From the NCBI RefSeq assembly GCF_001429285.1, contig NZ_LMJJ01000040.1:354281-418280 (forward strand): 64,000 nt of DNA. The letters are read 5' to 3'. Made by a program: the position numbers and the translations under genes. Shown here piece after piece: positions 49,824 to 57,803 of the stretch. This DNA comes from Ensifer sp. Root278. GTDB taxonomy: Bacteria > Pseudomonadota > Alphaproteobacteria > Rhizobiales > Rhizobiaceae. The first letter of the stretch is position 1; every line of letters starts with the position of its first letter. The notes beneath the pieces were generated by a model, which worked only from the letters and a program-made list of their open reading frames with translations, was not told where the DNA came from and did no database searches.

Positions 49824-50612
49824 TCAGAAGCGTATGGAAACGCCGAGGATCGGGCCCTGCTGCACCGTATCGAAGATGAAGCCGTCGTTGTCGTAATCGA
49901 CGCCGACCGCACGATAGCCGGCGACAGCCGAGATGGTGTCGCTGAAGCGGTAGCCGAGGCCGAGCCCTACATCCCAATCGATATCGGCGCCGCCAGCACC
50001 GACGATCCCCCAGCCGGTCAGGTAGATTTCCGGCGTCATGTAGTAGGCTCCCCGCAAGCCCACCATGCCGTCGACCCAGGTTTCGCCGTCTTCACGGCTG
50101 ACGCCGTCGAGCGGCCCGCCCTGGAAGGAGATGGTGGTATCGACCGACCAGACCTTGGCGCCGCCGACAACGTCAAGGTGCGATTGCTGATCCTCGAACA
50201 CCGTATAGCCGACGGCGAAGAGGCCGGCGAAGGTTTCGGACTTCACGTCCACCGTGTCGGTGAAGATGCCACGCGCCTTACCGTCGCCGGAAAGCTTGGA
50301 ATAGATCAAGTCGGAGAAGATGCTGAAGCGGTCCTTGCGGGCTTCAATTATGCCCATGGCCGCAAAATCCAGATTGTCCCAGATGTCGCCGAAGTCAGAG
50401 TCGATATGGACGGTGGGAAGACCGAATTGCGCCGTGTCGCCGGAAATGCCTGCGATCCAGAAATAGGGGGCGACGGTAAACTGCCAGCCGCTCTCGGTTT
50501 CTTCCACCGGCGCCGTCGGCGCCATCAGCGGCGTGATATCGGCCGCATTGGCCGAAAGGCAGGACACCAAGCTCAAGCAGGCCGTAAGGCCGATACGCGT
50601 AGAGATTCTCAT
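49824..50612 (-). CDS. Outer-membrane beta-barrel protein
   Basis: A 262-residue exported protein. The Sec signal is STRIGLTACLSLVSCLSANA. The mature part has alternating amphipathic strands and ends in Phe (GPILGVSIRF), the C-terminal signature of outer-membrane barrels. Strands such as WQFTVAPYFWIAGISGD, GLRGAYYMTPEIYLTGWG and AVAGYRAVGVDYDND are typical. The specific function is unknown. GGGAGG supports the start at 50612. Confidence 0.87.
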   Translation of the reverse strand: MRISTRIGLTACLSLVSCLSANAADITPLMAPTAPVEETESGWQFTVAPYFWIAGISGDTAQFGLPTVHIDSDFGDIWDNLDFAAMGIIEARKDRFSIFSDLIYSKLSGDGKARGIFTDTVDVKSETFAGLFAVGYTVFEDQQSHLDVVGGAKVWSVDTTISFQGGPLDGVSREDGETWVDGMVGLRGAYYMTPEIYLTGWGIVGAGGADIDWDVGLGLGYRFSDTISAVAGYRAVGVDYDNDGFIFDTVQQGPILGVSIRF

Positions 50613-50767
50613 GATACGCCTCCCGCAGTGGTGGCGACTCAGACTTGCCACCCTCGATACGCACATCTTTATATAAGTTGCTGCGAAAACAACCGAATTC
50701 GGCGGCGAACGGGAGCGGATGCGGGCAAAACCGGTGCTGCTGTTGCAAGCGCCACACAGTGGCGAAC

Positions 50768-50865
50768 TGCATGTCTCCTTGAATCGACCTCGATTTAAGG
50801 ACAAAGACATGCAGCAAATCAAAGTGCTACAGCGCCGCGCGTCTGATAAGACGCGCGGCGCTGTA
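50768..50865 (-). repeat. Rhizobial intergenic repeat, family A copy 3 (inverted)
   Basis: On the minus strand this reads as the same two-palindrome element as 12724-12828. One half is a perfect 17-bp stem (TACAGCGCCGCGCGTCT at 50828-50844, loop GATA, complement to 50865). It lies between the outer-membrane gene and the RHH gene. Confidence 0.85.
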
Positions 50866-50900
50866 GGTGATTTCTTGTTGTTGGCGCAATGGGTTGCGCG

Positions 50901-51137
50901 TCAGTTCGCGTCAGGCGACGGCAGCGCAAGTTTCGATTTCAGCCATTCCAGCACGTAGACCCGTAGCGCCGAGGAAAGGTTGCTATCGGGCGTGCGCTGG
51001 TCGTCGATTTCGGCGATGAGTTGCGCGAGCGGCATCGCCCTTGTCTCGGCGATCGCCTTCAGTTCCTGCCAGAACGCGTCTTCGAGCGAGAAGCTGGTGC
51101 GGTGGCCGTGCAGGGTCGCGGAGTGCTTACGGATCAT
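50901..51137 (-). CDS. Ribbon-helix-helix domain protein
   Basis: A 78-residue protein of the RHH_4 type. The strand-helix-helix core is HRTSFSLEDAFWQELKAIAETRAMPLAQLIAEID, read in parts (SFSLEDAFWQELKAIA; MPLAQLIAEID), and the C-terminus ALRVYVLEWLKSKL is helical. Such proteins bind DNA as dimers. It may be an autonomous small regulator. There is no toxin gene beside it. Confidence 0.85.
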   Translation of the reverse strand: MIRKHSATLHGHRTSFSLEDAFWQELKAIAETRAMPLAQLIAEIDDQRTPDSNLSSALRVYVLEWLKSKLALPSPDAN

Positions 51138-51330
51138 TGTCCGGTCTCTGGATCAAAATGACTTTGGGGCGGATCGCCCCGTAAACGGGATCGATTGTAA
51201 TAAGTTGGAGCGTGCTGCGGCGGAAAGTTGCCGCACGCGGGCTGCGGGATCGATTCAACTGCTTGGCAATTCGATTCGAAAAGCGGTCGCAAGTCCTTGC
51301 TCCGGAAGCCTTTTCTTCGGGAAGGGCGGC

Positions 51331-51543
51331 TCAGTCCTTGCTGTCGCCGCCTTCGTCCTTGGCCGGCCGCTCGATGCGGCCCTGGTCAAGGCGGGTCTCC
51401 GCCTTGTCGTTCAGCGCCTTTGTCAGGGATTTTTCAGCCTTGGTGCGGCCGAAGGAGATGCGGTTCTGTTCGGCCTGTTTTTCCTTTTCCGTGCGCTGCT
51501 GGCGCTTGCGGAACTGGCGCAGATTGACGACGTCGCCGGTCAT
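51331..51543 (-). CDS. DUF4169-family small protein
   Basis: A 70-residue, highly charged protein beginning MTGDVVNLRQFRKRQQRTEKEKQAEQNR with FGRTKAEK (read in parts), the pattern of DUF4169, a small alphaproteobacterial family usually found beside sspB and an RHH gene. The function is unknown. It lies between the RHH gene and sspB, all on the minus strand. Confidence 0.85.
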   Translation of the reverse strand: MTGDVVNLRQFRKRQQRTEKEKQAEQNRISFGRTKAEKSLTKALNDKAETRLDQGRIERPAKDEGGDSKD

Positions 51544-51558
51544 GATCCGATGCTCCTT

Positions 51559-51658
51559 CAGCGCTGCGCGTCCTCAACGCGCAAAGGCCGCTGTAGCACT
51601 TCGCGTGGCTGCATGATCCTGGCCGCCCAATCGGCTGCGACTGGAGGCGGCTTGCAGC
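51559..51658 (+). repeat. Rhizobial intergenic repeat, family A copy 4
   Basis: CAGCGCTGCGCGTCCTCAACGCGCAAAGGCCGCTGTAGC-type first palindrome (given in part), then GGCTGCATGATCCTGG...GGCTTGCAG. It lies between the 3' end of sspB and the 5' end of the DUF4169 gene. It is inverted relative to the copy at 50768-50865. Confidence 0.8.
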
Positions 51659-51667
51659 CGGTGGTGA

Positions 51668-52180
51668 TCAGTTCTTCTTGCGGAAGGAATCGAGCGAAAC
51701 GACGGAGCCGCCGCCGTTCTTCGGTTCGGTAGGCTTGTCTTCCTTGGCCGTGGCTTCGCCGTTTTCTTCCGGGACCGGATAGGCGGTGATTTCGGCCGAT
51801 TCCACTTCCTCTTCCTCGCCGGCGGCGACATCGAACTCCAGCTCGAAATTGACCGAGGGGTCGTAGAAGCCGCGGATGGCGTTGAACGGGATCACCAGGC
51901 GTTCCGGCGTGTCGGAGAAGGAAAGCCCGATCTCGAAGCCGACGTCAGTGACCTTCAGTTCCCAGAACTGGTGCTGGACGACGATGGTCATCTGCTCGGG
52001 ATACTTCGCCTTGAGGTGCTGCGAGATGCGCACGCCCGGCGCGCCGGTCAGGAAGGTGATGAAGAAGTGGTGTTCGCCGGGCAGATGGCCTGTCGTGGCG
52101 ACTTCGGTCAGGACCTTGCGGATGACGCTGCGGAGCGCGTCCTGTGCCAGAATGTCGTAGCGGATGTGGTCCTGGCCCAT
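51668..52180 (-). CDS. sspB: SspB, ClpXP adaptor for tmRNA-tagged proteins
   Basis: A 170-residue alphaproteobacterial SspB, which tethers ssrA-tagged proteins to ClpXP. The substrate-binding domain (residues about 1-120) contains YDILAQDALRSVIRKVL, GEHHFFITFLTGAPGVRIS, MTIVVQHQFWELKV and FSDTPERLVIPFNAI. An acidic/low-complexity linker follows. The C-terminal tail VVSLDSFRKKN is the ClpX-docking type of motif. The start at 52180 was chosen over a longer frame. The tmRNA gene lies just upstream on the same strand. Confidence 0.95.
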   Translation of the reverse strand: MGQDHIRYDILAQDALRSVIRKVLTEVATTGHLPGEHHFFITFLTGAPGVRISQHLKAKYPEQMTIVVQHQFWELKVTDVGFEIGLSFSDTPERLVIPFNAIRGFYDPSVNFELEFDVAAGEEEEVESAEITAYPVPEENGEATAKEDKPTEPKNGGGSVVSLDSFRKKN

Positions 52181-52289
52181 GAGTGTCCCGTCTTTCCTCG
52201 AACTCAATCTTACTGCTTGCTGCCGGCTAGCCGCCGTCACGCTTCATTGCCCATCCACAAGGGACGAGTCAATTATTTGAGCATCTATA

Positions 52290-52633
52290 GACCATTTCGA
52301 GGCGGGGGAGAAGGTGAAGGCTTCTGTTGCCAGGTGCCTTCGGACCCCGCCTTACGGTGCTACCCGGAAGGACTTGATTTGAAGTGTCGCACCGCGATTA
52401 AGCAGCGAGACGTGCTTCAGCATAGTTGTCGTTTGCAACTATAAGTTTAGCCCGATAACGGTGGTACAATGCCGAGCAAAAAGTCGATCTTTACGCCCTT
52501 GTCGATCCTATTTCGCCCCCATCAAAAGCCGATCCTCAGGAGATCGGTTTTTGGTGGAGGCGCCGGGTACCGCCCCCGGGTCCAATGGGTTTATTTCATC
52601 GCCCGTTTATTGCCATAGCCGCCCGAAGACGGC
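52290..52633 (-). ncRNA. ssrA: tmRNA, two-piece permuted alphaproteobacterial type
   Basis: Read on the minus strand. The acceptor piece (about 52633-52552) comes first and ends CGCCTCC-A-CCA with encoded CCA (52554-52552). Next is an approximately 31-nt spacer with hairpin CCGATC/GATCGG (52551-52521). The coding piece then starts GGGGGCG (52520-52514) and pairs with CGCCTCC to rebuild the acceptor stem. The tag reading frame GCA AAC GAC AAC TAT ... TAA at 52436-52398 encodes ANDNYAEARLAA. A final stem (GGCGGGG / CCCCGCC) ends near 52300. The outer ends are approximate. A TATATG at 52645-52640 may be the -10. Confidence 0.95.
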
Positions 52634-52818
52634 ACCGTTCATATAGGTCTTTCCTGTCTCCAAGAAAAGGGGGATGTGTCGGATATATGACTTTGTCCCG
52701 GACTGTGCCGGCCCCGAACCGCCTTGACTTGACCGGCATCCATGAAAAACTCCCGCTGCTGCATGCGGCAGGCATTGTCCGGCCGCAGTTTCGAGAAACA
52801 AAGCAACCTGGAGGCCTC

Positions 52819-53127
52819 ATGACGGACTACCTCGCAGATGTGCAGAAATACGACAGCGGCGCCGACGAGGCGATCGTGAACAAGATCGTGCGTCACCTTG
52901 GGATTGCGCTTCGCAACAAGGATTCTTCGCTCGTGTCGGCGACCGATCCGAAGGAGCTCGAGCGGGTCAAGGAGAAATGGTGCGAGAAGAAGCTCGGCAT
53001 CAGCGGCGGCGATGCGGATACGGCGATCGCCGCCACGGTCAAGGAGATGTCTGCCGATCGCTCCAAGTCGCGCGTTACCTTCTATTACCTGGTGGCGAAG
53101 AACCTCGGGAAGCTGCAAGCGCTGTAG
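52819..53127 (+). CDS. DUF2853-family protein
   Basis: A 102-residue soluble helical protein (MTDYLADVQKYDSGADEAIV; KELERVKEKWCEKKLGI; TFYYLVAKNLGKL) matching the DUF2853 family. The function is unknown. GGAGG precedes the ATG at 52819. A long upstream extension in the same frame overlaps the tmRNA gene on the other strand and was rejected. Confidence 0.88.
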   Translation: MTDYLADVQKYDSGADEAIVNKIVRHLGIALRNKDSSLVSATDPKELERVKEKWCEKKLGISGGDADTAIAATVKEMSADRSKSRVTFYYLVAKNLGKLQAL

Positions 53128-53173
53128 ATCACGATGGTTTTGGGTCGATTGACCCAAAACCATAAACGTGATC
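53127..53173. repeat. Palindromic repeat 1 (GATCACGATGGTTTTGGG type)
   Basis: GATCACG-A-TGGTTTTGGGTC pairs with GACCCAAAACCA-TAAA-CGTGATC. It starts at the last base of the DUF2853 stop codon and could act as its transcription end. Confidence 0.8.
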
Positions 53174-53180
53174 GCATAGT

Positions 53181-53228
53181 TAGAGCGGGATGAGGAAAAG
53201 CGCGTGCACTTTTCCTCATCCCGCTCTA
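53181..53228. repeat. Palindromic repeat 2 (AGAGCGGGATGAGGAAAAG type)
   Basis: A perfect 20-bp inverted repeat with an 8-nt loop (53181-53200 with 53209-53228). This AGAGCGGGATG sequence is a familiar rhizobial intergenic palindrome. It is 7 bp after palindrome 1. Confidence 0.85.
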
Positions 53229-53325
53229 AGGCAGCCGAATTATCCGGGATAATCGCCCGGAGGTCATTGGTTCGCCGCCGGCTTCGTCCTAAATTCAGGG
53301 CAATACGAATCGGCGGCGCCAGACC

Positions 53326-54120
53326 ATGCAGCAATATCTCGACCTTCTCGACCATGTGATGACCAACGGAACCGACCGGGGCGACCGGACGGGTACGGGC
53401 ACGCGCTCGGTCTTCGGCCACCAGATGCGCTTCGACCTCGCCGAAGGTTTCCCGGTGCTGACGACAAAGAAGCTGCATCTGCGCTCGATCATCCATGAAC
53501 TGCTCTGGTTCCTGAAGGGCGATACCAACGTTCGCTACCTCAAGGAAAACGGCGTCACCATCTGGGACGAATGGGCCGACGAAAACGGCGATCTCGGCCC
53601 GGTCTACGGTTATCAGTGGCGCTCCTGGCCCGCGCCGGATGGGCGTCACATCGACCAGATCGAAGGCCTCGTCGAGAGCCTCAAGACCAACCCGAACTCG
53701 CGCCGCCACATCGTTTCGGCCTGGAACCCGGCACTGGTAGACGAGATGGCGCTGCCGCCATGCCACTGCCTGTTCCAGTTCTACGTGGCGGACGGCAAGC
53801 TCTCCTGCCAGCTCTATCAGCGCTCCGCCGACATCTTCCTCGGCGTGCCGTTCAACATCGCGTCCTACGCGCTTTTGACGATGATGGTGGCGCAGGTGAC
53901 CGGCCTGAAGCTCGGCGATTTCGTGCACACGCTCGGCGATGCGCATATCTACCACAACCATTTCGAACAGGCCCGGCTGCAGCTGACCCGCACGCCGAAG
54001 GCGTTGCCGCGGATGGAAATCAATCCTGACGTGAAGGACCTGTTTTCTTTCTGCTTCGAAGACTTTACGCTCGTCGGCTACGAAGCTGATTCAACGATCA
54101 AGGCGCCGATCGCGGTCTAA
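53326..54120 (+). CDS. thyA: Thymidylate synthase ThyA
   Basis: ThyA makes dTMP from dUMP with methylenetetrahydrofolate. The 264-residue length equals E. coli ThyA. Motifs: [19 protein letters not shown] [21 protein letters not shown] (in part), [11 protein letters not shown], the catalytic Cys146 in [31 protein letters not shown] (read in part) and [10 protein letters not shown]. It runs with GST and folA downstream. Confidence 0.98.
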   Translation: MQQYLDLLDHVMTNGTDRGDRTGTGTRSVFGHQMRFDLAEGFPVLTTKKLHLRSIIHELLWFLKGDTNVRYLKENGVTIWDEWADENGDLGPVYGYQWRSWPAPDGRHIDQIEGLVESLKTNPNSRRHIVSAWNPALVDEMALPPCHCLFQFYVADGKLSCQLYQRSADIFLGVPFNIASYALLTMMVAQVTGLKLGDFVHTLGDAHIYHNHFEQARLQLTRTPKALPRMEINPDVKDLFSFCFEDFTLVGYEADSTIKAPIAV

Positions 54121-54281
54121 GGCACCTGGGCGGGGCGGACCCGCCTGCGCGCCAGCGACGACCCGGCGTGTGCGGGTGGGCCTCGCTGCCATGCATGACA
54201 ATACGGGCGTGGCCATGGAGCCGATTGGCGAGGGCTGCAGCGGAGAGTGGCCGGGGAGGGCTGGCCCTCAAGGGAGGTATG

Positions 54282-54887
54282 ATGCTCACACTGATCCATG
54301 CGCCCCTGTCGCGGTCGTCGCGCATCGTCTGGCTGCTTGAGGAACTGGGTGCCGAATACGAGATCCGCTACGTCTCGATCCGCCGCTGGGATGGCTCCGG
54401 CGCGCCGGACGATAACAATCCGCATCCGCACAAGCAGGTGCCGGCGCTCATTCACAACGGCGCAGTGATCTGGGAATCGGCGGCGGTCGTGCAATATCTG
54501 ACCGACCTCCATCCCGATTGCAGCCTCGGTCGGCCGCCCGGTCACAAGGAGCGCGGCGCCTATCTCTCCTGGCTCGCCTATTATGCCGGGGTGATCGAGC
54601 CGACGGCGCTCGCCCATATCTCCGGTGCGACCATCAACAATCCGGCGCAGGCGCGGCTCTACAACGAAATGTGCGCTCATGTGATCGACGTGCTCACCCG
54701 CCGGACCTATCTGCTCGGCGAAACGATGAGTGCGGCCGACCTGCTGCTCGCAAGCGCGCTGCAATGGATGCGCAAGATCCTGCCGGAAAGCACGGTGGTC
54801 GACCGCTACATCCGCGTGGTGACGGACCGGGCGGCCTACGACCGGGCAAGGGAAATCGACAGCAAACCGAACGGGTTCCATGACTGA
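54282..54887 (+). CDS. Glutathione S-transferase family protein
   Basis: A 201-residue GST. The N-terminal thioredoxin-like domain is LTLIHAPLSRSSRIVWLLEE with the GSH-binding KQVPALIHNGAVIWESAAV (Ser about 66). The C-terminal helical domain includes YLLGETMSAADLLLASAL. AAGGGAGG favours the second of two adjacent ATG codons (54282 rather than 54279). Its last 8 bp overlap the folA start, so it is translated with folA. Confidence 0.9.
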   Translation: MLTLIHAPLSRSSRIVWLLEELGAEYEIRYVSIRRWDGSGAPDDNNPHPHKQVPALIHNGAVIWESAAVVQYLTDLHPDCSLGRPPGHKERGAYLSWLAYYAGVIEPTALAHISGATINNPAQARLYNEMCAHVIDVLTRRTYLLGETMSAADLLLASALQWMRKILPESTVVDRYIRVVTDRAAYDRAREIDSKPNGFHD

Positions 54888-55416
54888 AACGAAGAGCATC
54901 CATCCGAAGATATCGATCGTCGTCGCCGTTGCCGCCAACGGCGTCATCGGGCGAGACGGCGATCTGCCCTGGCGGCTTTCGACTGACCTCAAGCGCTTCA
55001 AGGCGCTGACGATCGGCAAGCCGGTGATCATGGGGCGCAAGACCTGGGCTTCGCTGAACCGTCCGCTACCTGGCCGAGCCAATATCGTCATCACCCGCAA
55101 CACGGATTTTGTCGCCGAAGGCGCTGATGTCGTGCCATCGCTCGATGCCGCGATCGCGGTCGCGAACCGCGAGGCTCAGGCGGCGGGCGTCGATGAGATC
55201 TGCGTTATCGGCGGCGGCGAGATCTATCGCCAGTCGATCGGCATGGCGGATATCCTGCACGTGACCGAGGTCCAGGCCGAGGTCGATGGTGACACGCGCT
55301 TTCCTGATATCGACGCGCAAGTGTTCGAGAAGGTGTTCGAAGAAGACCTGCCGCAGGGCGAAAAGGACAGTCACGCCATGCATTTCGTTACCTGGAAGCG
55401 GCGTGCGACAGCCTGA
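54880..55416 (+). CDS. folA: Dihydrofolate reductase
   Basis: DHFR regenerates tetrahydrofolate consumed by ThyA. The 178-residue product has VAVAANGVIGRDGDLPWRL with the catalytic Asp at about 36 in STDLKRFK, the NADPH site VIMGRKTWASL, and ICVIGGGEIYRQSI. It starts inside the end of the GST gene (8-bp overlap). A short N-terminal extension of about 10 residues precedes the core. Confidence 0.97.
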   Translation: MTETKSIHPKISIVVAVAANGVIGRDGDLPWRLSTDLKRFKALTIGKPVIMGRKTWASLNRPLPGRANIVITRNTDFVAEGADVVPSLDAAIAVANREAQAAGVDEICVIGGGEIYRQSIGMADILHVTEVQAEVDGDTRFPDIDAQVFEKVFEEDLPQGEKDSHAMHFVTWKRRATA

Positions 55417-55471
55417 CGCGCCGGATCGTCAACTATTTTGAACCATTTACGGTGAACTCGGGCCTATCGCG

Positions 55472-55500
55472 TTGAAAGCGGTGCGGGTGATACCTATAAC
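55472..55500 (+). promoter_or_regulatory. Probable promoter of hflK
   Basis: TTGAAA (55472-55477), exactly 17 bp, then TATAAC (55495-55500), 71 bp before the hflK ATG. The preceding G and the C just before TATAAC give GTTGAAA and CCTATAAC, close to the alphaproteobacterial RpoH (heat-shock) consensus, although it also fits the housekeeping factor. Confidence 0.6.
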
Positions 55501-55571
55501 GGTTTCACATCGTAAACGACCGCGCGGTGGCGCGGCCGTTTGGCGTGGGAAGTGTCAATAGAGAGGTTTTG

Positions 55572-56684
55572 ATGCCCTGGAGCAATCAGAATGGCGGCGG
55601 CGGCCCATGGGGCGGCGGCGGCGGCGGCAATCAGGGCCCATGGGGCCAGGGGCCCAATCGGCCGCGTGGCGGCAAGGGTGGCCCGCCGGATCTGGAAGAG
55701 ATCATTCGCCGTGGTCAGGACCAGCTTAAGAATGTCGTTCCCGGCGGTTTCAACGGCGGTGTCTTCGCCATCGTCGGCCTGCTGATCGTCGGCTTCATCC
55801 TGATCAATTCGATCTACACGGTGCAGCCAGACGAGCGCGGCGTCGAAATGCGCTTCGGCAAGCCGAAGGAAGAAATTTCGATGCCGGGCCTGCACTATCA
55901 CTTCTGGCCGCTCGAAACGGTCGAGATCGTCAAGGTGACGGAGCAGCAGCAAAACATTGGCGGGCGCACTGGTGGTCAGTCCAATTCGGGTCTGATGCTC
56001 TCCGGCGACCAGAACATCGTCAACGTGCAGTTCTCGGTGCTCTACTCGGTCACCGACCCGAAGGCCTATCTGTTCAACGTCGAGAACCCGTCCGACACGC
56101 TGCAGCGGGTCGCAGAAAGCGCCATGCGCGAAGTCGTCGGCCGCCGTCCGGCCCAGGACATCTTCCGCGACAACCGTCAGGCAATCGCCGCCGACGTGAA
56201 GAGCACGATCCAGGCGACGATGGACACCTATGGTGCCGGCGTCTCCGTCAACACCGTCGCGATCGAGGATGCGGCGCCGCCGCGCGAAGTGGCCGACGCC
56301 TTCGACGAAGTGCAGCGTGCCGAACAGGACGAAGACCGCTTCGTCGAAGAAGCCAACCAGTACGCCAACCAGGTGCTCGGCAAGGCCCGCGGTCAGGGCG
56401 CGCAGATCCGTGAAGAGGCGGCCGCCTACAAGGACCGCGTCGTCAAGGAATCACAGGGTGAGGCGCAACGCTTTATCTCGGTCTATGACGAATATTCCAA
56501 GGCGCCCGAAGTCACCCGCAAACGTCTCTATCTCGAAACGATGCAGGGCGTTCTCGGCAAGTCGAAGAAGGTCATCATCGACGAGAAGAACGGGCAGGGC
56601 GTTCTGCCCTATCTGCCGCTGAATGAAATTGGCCGGCCTGCCCAGTCGGGTGCAGCAGCAGCAGCAGCGGGAGCAGCACAGTGA
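55572..56684 (+). CDS. hflK: HflK, FtsH protease modulator subunit
   Basis: A 370-residue inner-membrane SPFH/band 7 protein which with HflC forms the cage around FtsH. Order: Gly/Asn/Pro-rich cytosolic N-terminus (SNQNGGGGPWGGGGGG), one helix (VFAIVGLLIVGFILINSIY), band 7 domain (VQPDERGVEMRFGKPKEE onward, read in part), coiled coil (AEQDEDRFVEEANQYANQ) and an alanine-rich end. GAGAGG precedes the ATG at 55572. Its stop overlaps the hflC GTG by 4 bp. Confidence 0.96.
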   Translation: MPWSNQNGGGGPWGGGGGGNQGPWGQGPNRPRGGKGGPPDLEEIIRRGQDQLKNVVPGGFNGGVFAIVGLLIVGFILINSIYTVQPDERGVEMRFGKPKEEISMPGLHYHFWPLETVEIVKVTEQQQNIGGRTGGQSNSGLMLSGDQNIVNVQFSVLYSVTDPKAYLFNVENPSDTLQRVAESAMREVVGRRPAQDIFRDNRQAIAADVKSTIQATMDTYGAGVSVNTVAIEDAAPPREVADAFDEVQRAEQDEDRFVEEANQYANQVLGKARGQGAQIREEAAAYKDRVVKESQGEAQRFISVYDEYSKAPEVTRKRLYLETMQGVLGKSKKVIIDEKNGQGVLPYLPLNEIGRPAQSGAAAAAAGAAQ

Positions 56685-57604
56685 TCAACAATCGTACCTC
56701 AGTCATCCTGATCCTGCTCGCCGTCGTCTTCGTCGGTCTCTATTCGTCGATCTTCGTGGTCAACGAACGCCAGCAGGCGATCGTCGTGCGCTTCGGTCAG
56801 ATCCAGGACGTCAAGGCCGAGCCGGGCCTCTACTTCAAGCTGCCCTTCGCCTTCATGGATGCCGACCGCGTGCAATATGTCGAAGACCAGGCGCTGCGCT
56901 TCGACCTCGACAACATCCGCGTCCAGGTCTCGGGCGGCAAGTTCTATGAAGTCGATGCCTTCGTCGTCTACAAGATCGCCGATCCCCGCCGCTTCCGCGA
57001 AACCGTTTCGGGCGACCGCGATTCGGCCGAGGCACGCCTGCGCACCCGTCTCGACGCATCGCTGCGCCGCGTCTACGGTCTGCGTGGCTTCGAAGCGGCA
57101 CTGTCGGACGAGCGTGCATCGATGATGCGCGAAGTTCGCGCCGACCTCAAAACCGATGCCGAATCGCTCGGCCTCAACATCGAGGACGTTCGCATCCGTC
57201 GCACCGACCTGACGCAGGAAGTCTCGCAGCAGACCTTCGACCGCATGAAGGCCGAGCGCCTGGCCGAAGCCGAACTGATCCGCGCCCGCGGTAACGAAGC
57301 CGGCCAGCGTCGTCGCGCCATCGCCGACCGTCAGGTCGTCGAGATCGTCGCCGAGGCGCAGCGCGATTCGGAAATTCTGCGCGGTGAGGGCGAAGCCGAA
57401 CGGACGAGGACCTTTGCCGACGCCTTTGCGCGCGATCCGAAGTTCTTCGAATTCTACCGCTCGATGGCGGCCTATACCCAGTCGATCGGTAGCCCGGACA
57501 CGACGCTTGTGCTTTCGCCGCATTCGGAATTCTTCCGTTACTTCAACGACTCCGAAGGCACTGCACCGGCTGCCGCGGCGCCGCCAGCAACCACCGGGAA
57601 CTAA
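56681..57604 (+). CDS. hflC: HflC, FtsH protease modulator subunit
   Basis: A 307-residue SPFH/band 7 partner of HflK, with one N-terminal helix (SVILILLAVVFVGLYSSIFV) and a periplasmic band 7 domain beginning VNERQQAIVVRFGQI. A long helix runs through RMKAERLAEAELIRARGNEA, and the conserved FFEFYRSMAAYTQSI lies near the end. Start is GTG overlapping the hflK TGA, indicating translational coupling. Confidence 0.96.
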   Translation: MINNRTSVILILLAVVFVGLYSSIFVVNERQQAIVVRFGQIQDVKAEPGLYFKLPFAFMDADRVQYVEDQALRFDLDNIRVQVSGGKFYEVDAFVVYKIADPRRFRETVSGDRDSAEARLRTRLDASLRRVYGLRGFEAALSDERASMMREVRADLKTDAESLGLNIEDVRIRRTDLTQEVSQQTFDRMKAERLAEAELIRARGNEAGQRRRAIADRQVVEIVAEAQRDSEILRGEGEAERTRTFADAFARDPKFFEFYRSMAAYTQSIGSPDTTLVLSPHSEFFRYFNDSEGTAPAAAAPPATTGN

Positions 57605-57611
57605 GCGGACG

Positions 57612-57797
57612 ATGTCAGATTTCCTGACGGGAATCGCTTTCTTCCTGATCATCGAGGGGCTGGTGTACGCACTGGCCCCTTTGGTTTTGGTGGAAATGGC
57701 GAAGCGTTTGCCGTATGTCCCCGAACATCAGCTTCGACTGGCGGGGCTCTTTTCCGTGGCTGCCGGGGTCGGACTTGTATGGTTGCTTCGAGGATAA
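57612..57797 (+). CDS. DUF2065-family small membrane protein
   Basis: A 61-residue two-helix inner-membrane protein (FLTGIAFFLIIEGLVYALAP; LRLAGLFSVAAGVGLVWLLRG in part) of the DUF2065/YjeT type, commonly encoded directly after hflC. The gap to hflC is 7 bp and to the ACT gene 6 bp. Confidence 0.9.
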   Translation: MSDFLTGIAFFLIIEGLVYALAPLVLVEMAKRLPYVPEHQLRLAGLFSVAAGVGLVWLLRG

Positions 57798-57803
57798 TGC
57801 GAA

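Noticed and set aside
52585-52660. Possible tRNA because of encoded CCA
   Set aside because: The CCA belongs to the acceptor piece of the permuted tmRNA. There is no anticodon arm.
52585-52818. N-terminal extension of the DUF2853 gene
   Set aside because: It runs antisense through the tmRNA acceptor piece and promoter. A strong SD marks the start at 52819.
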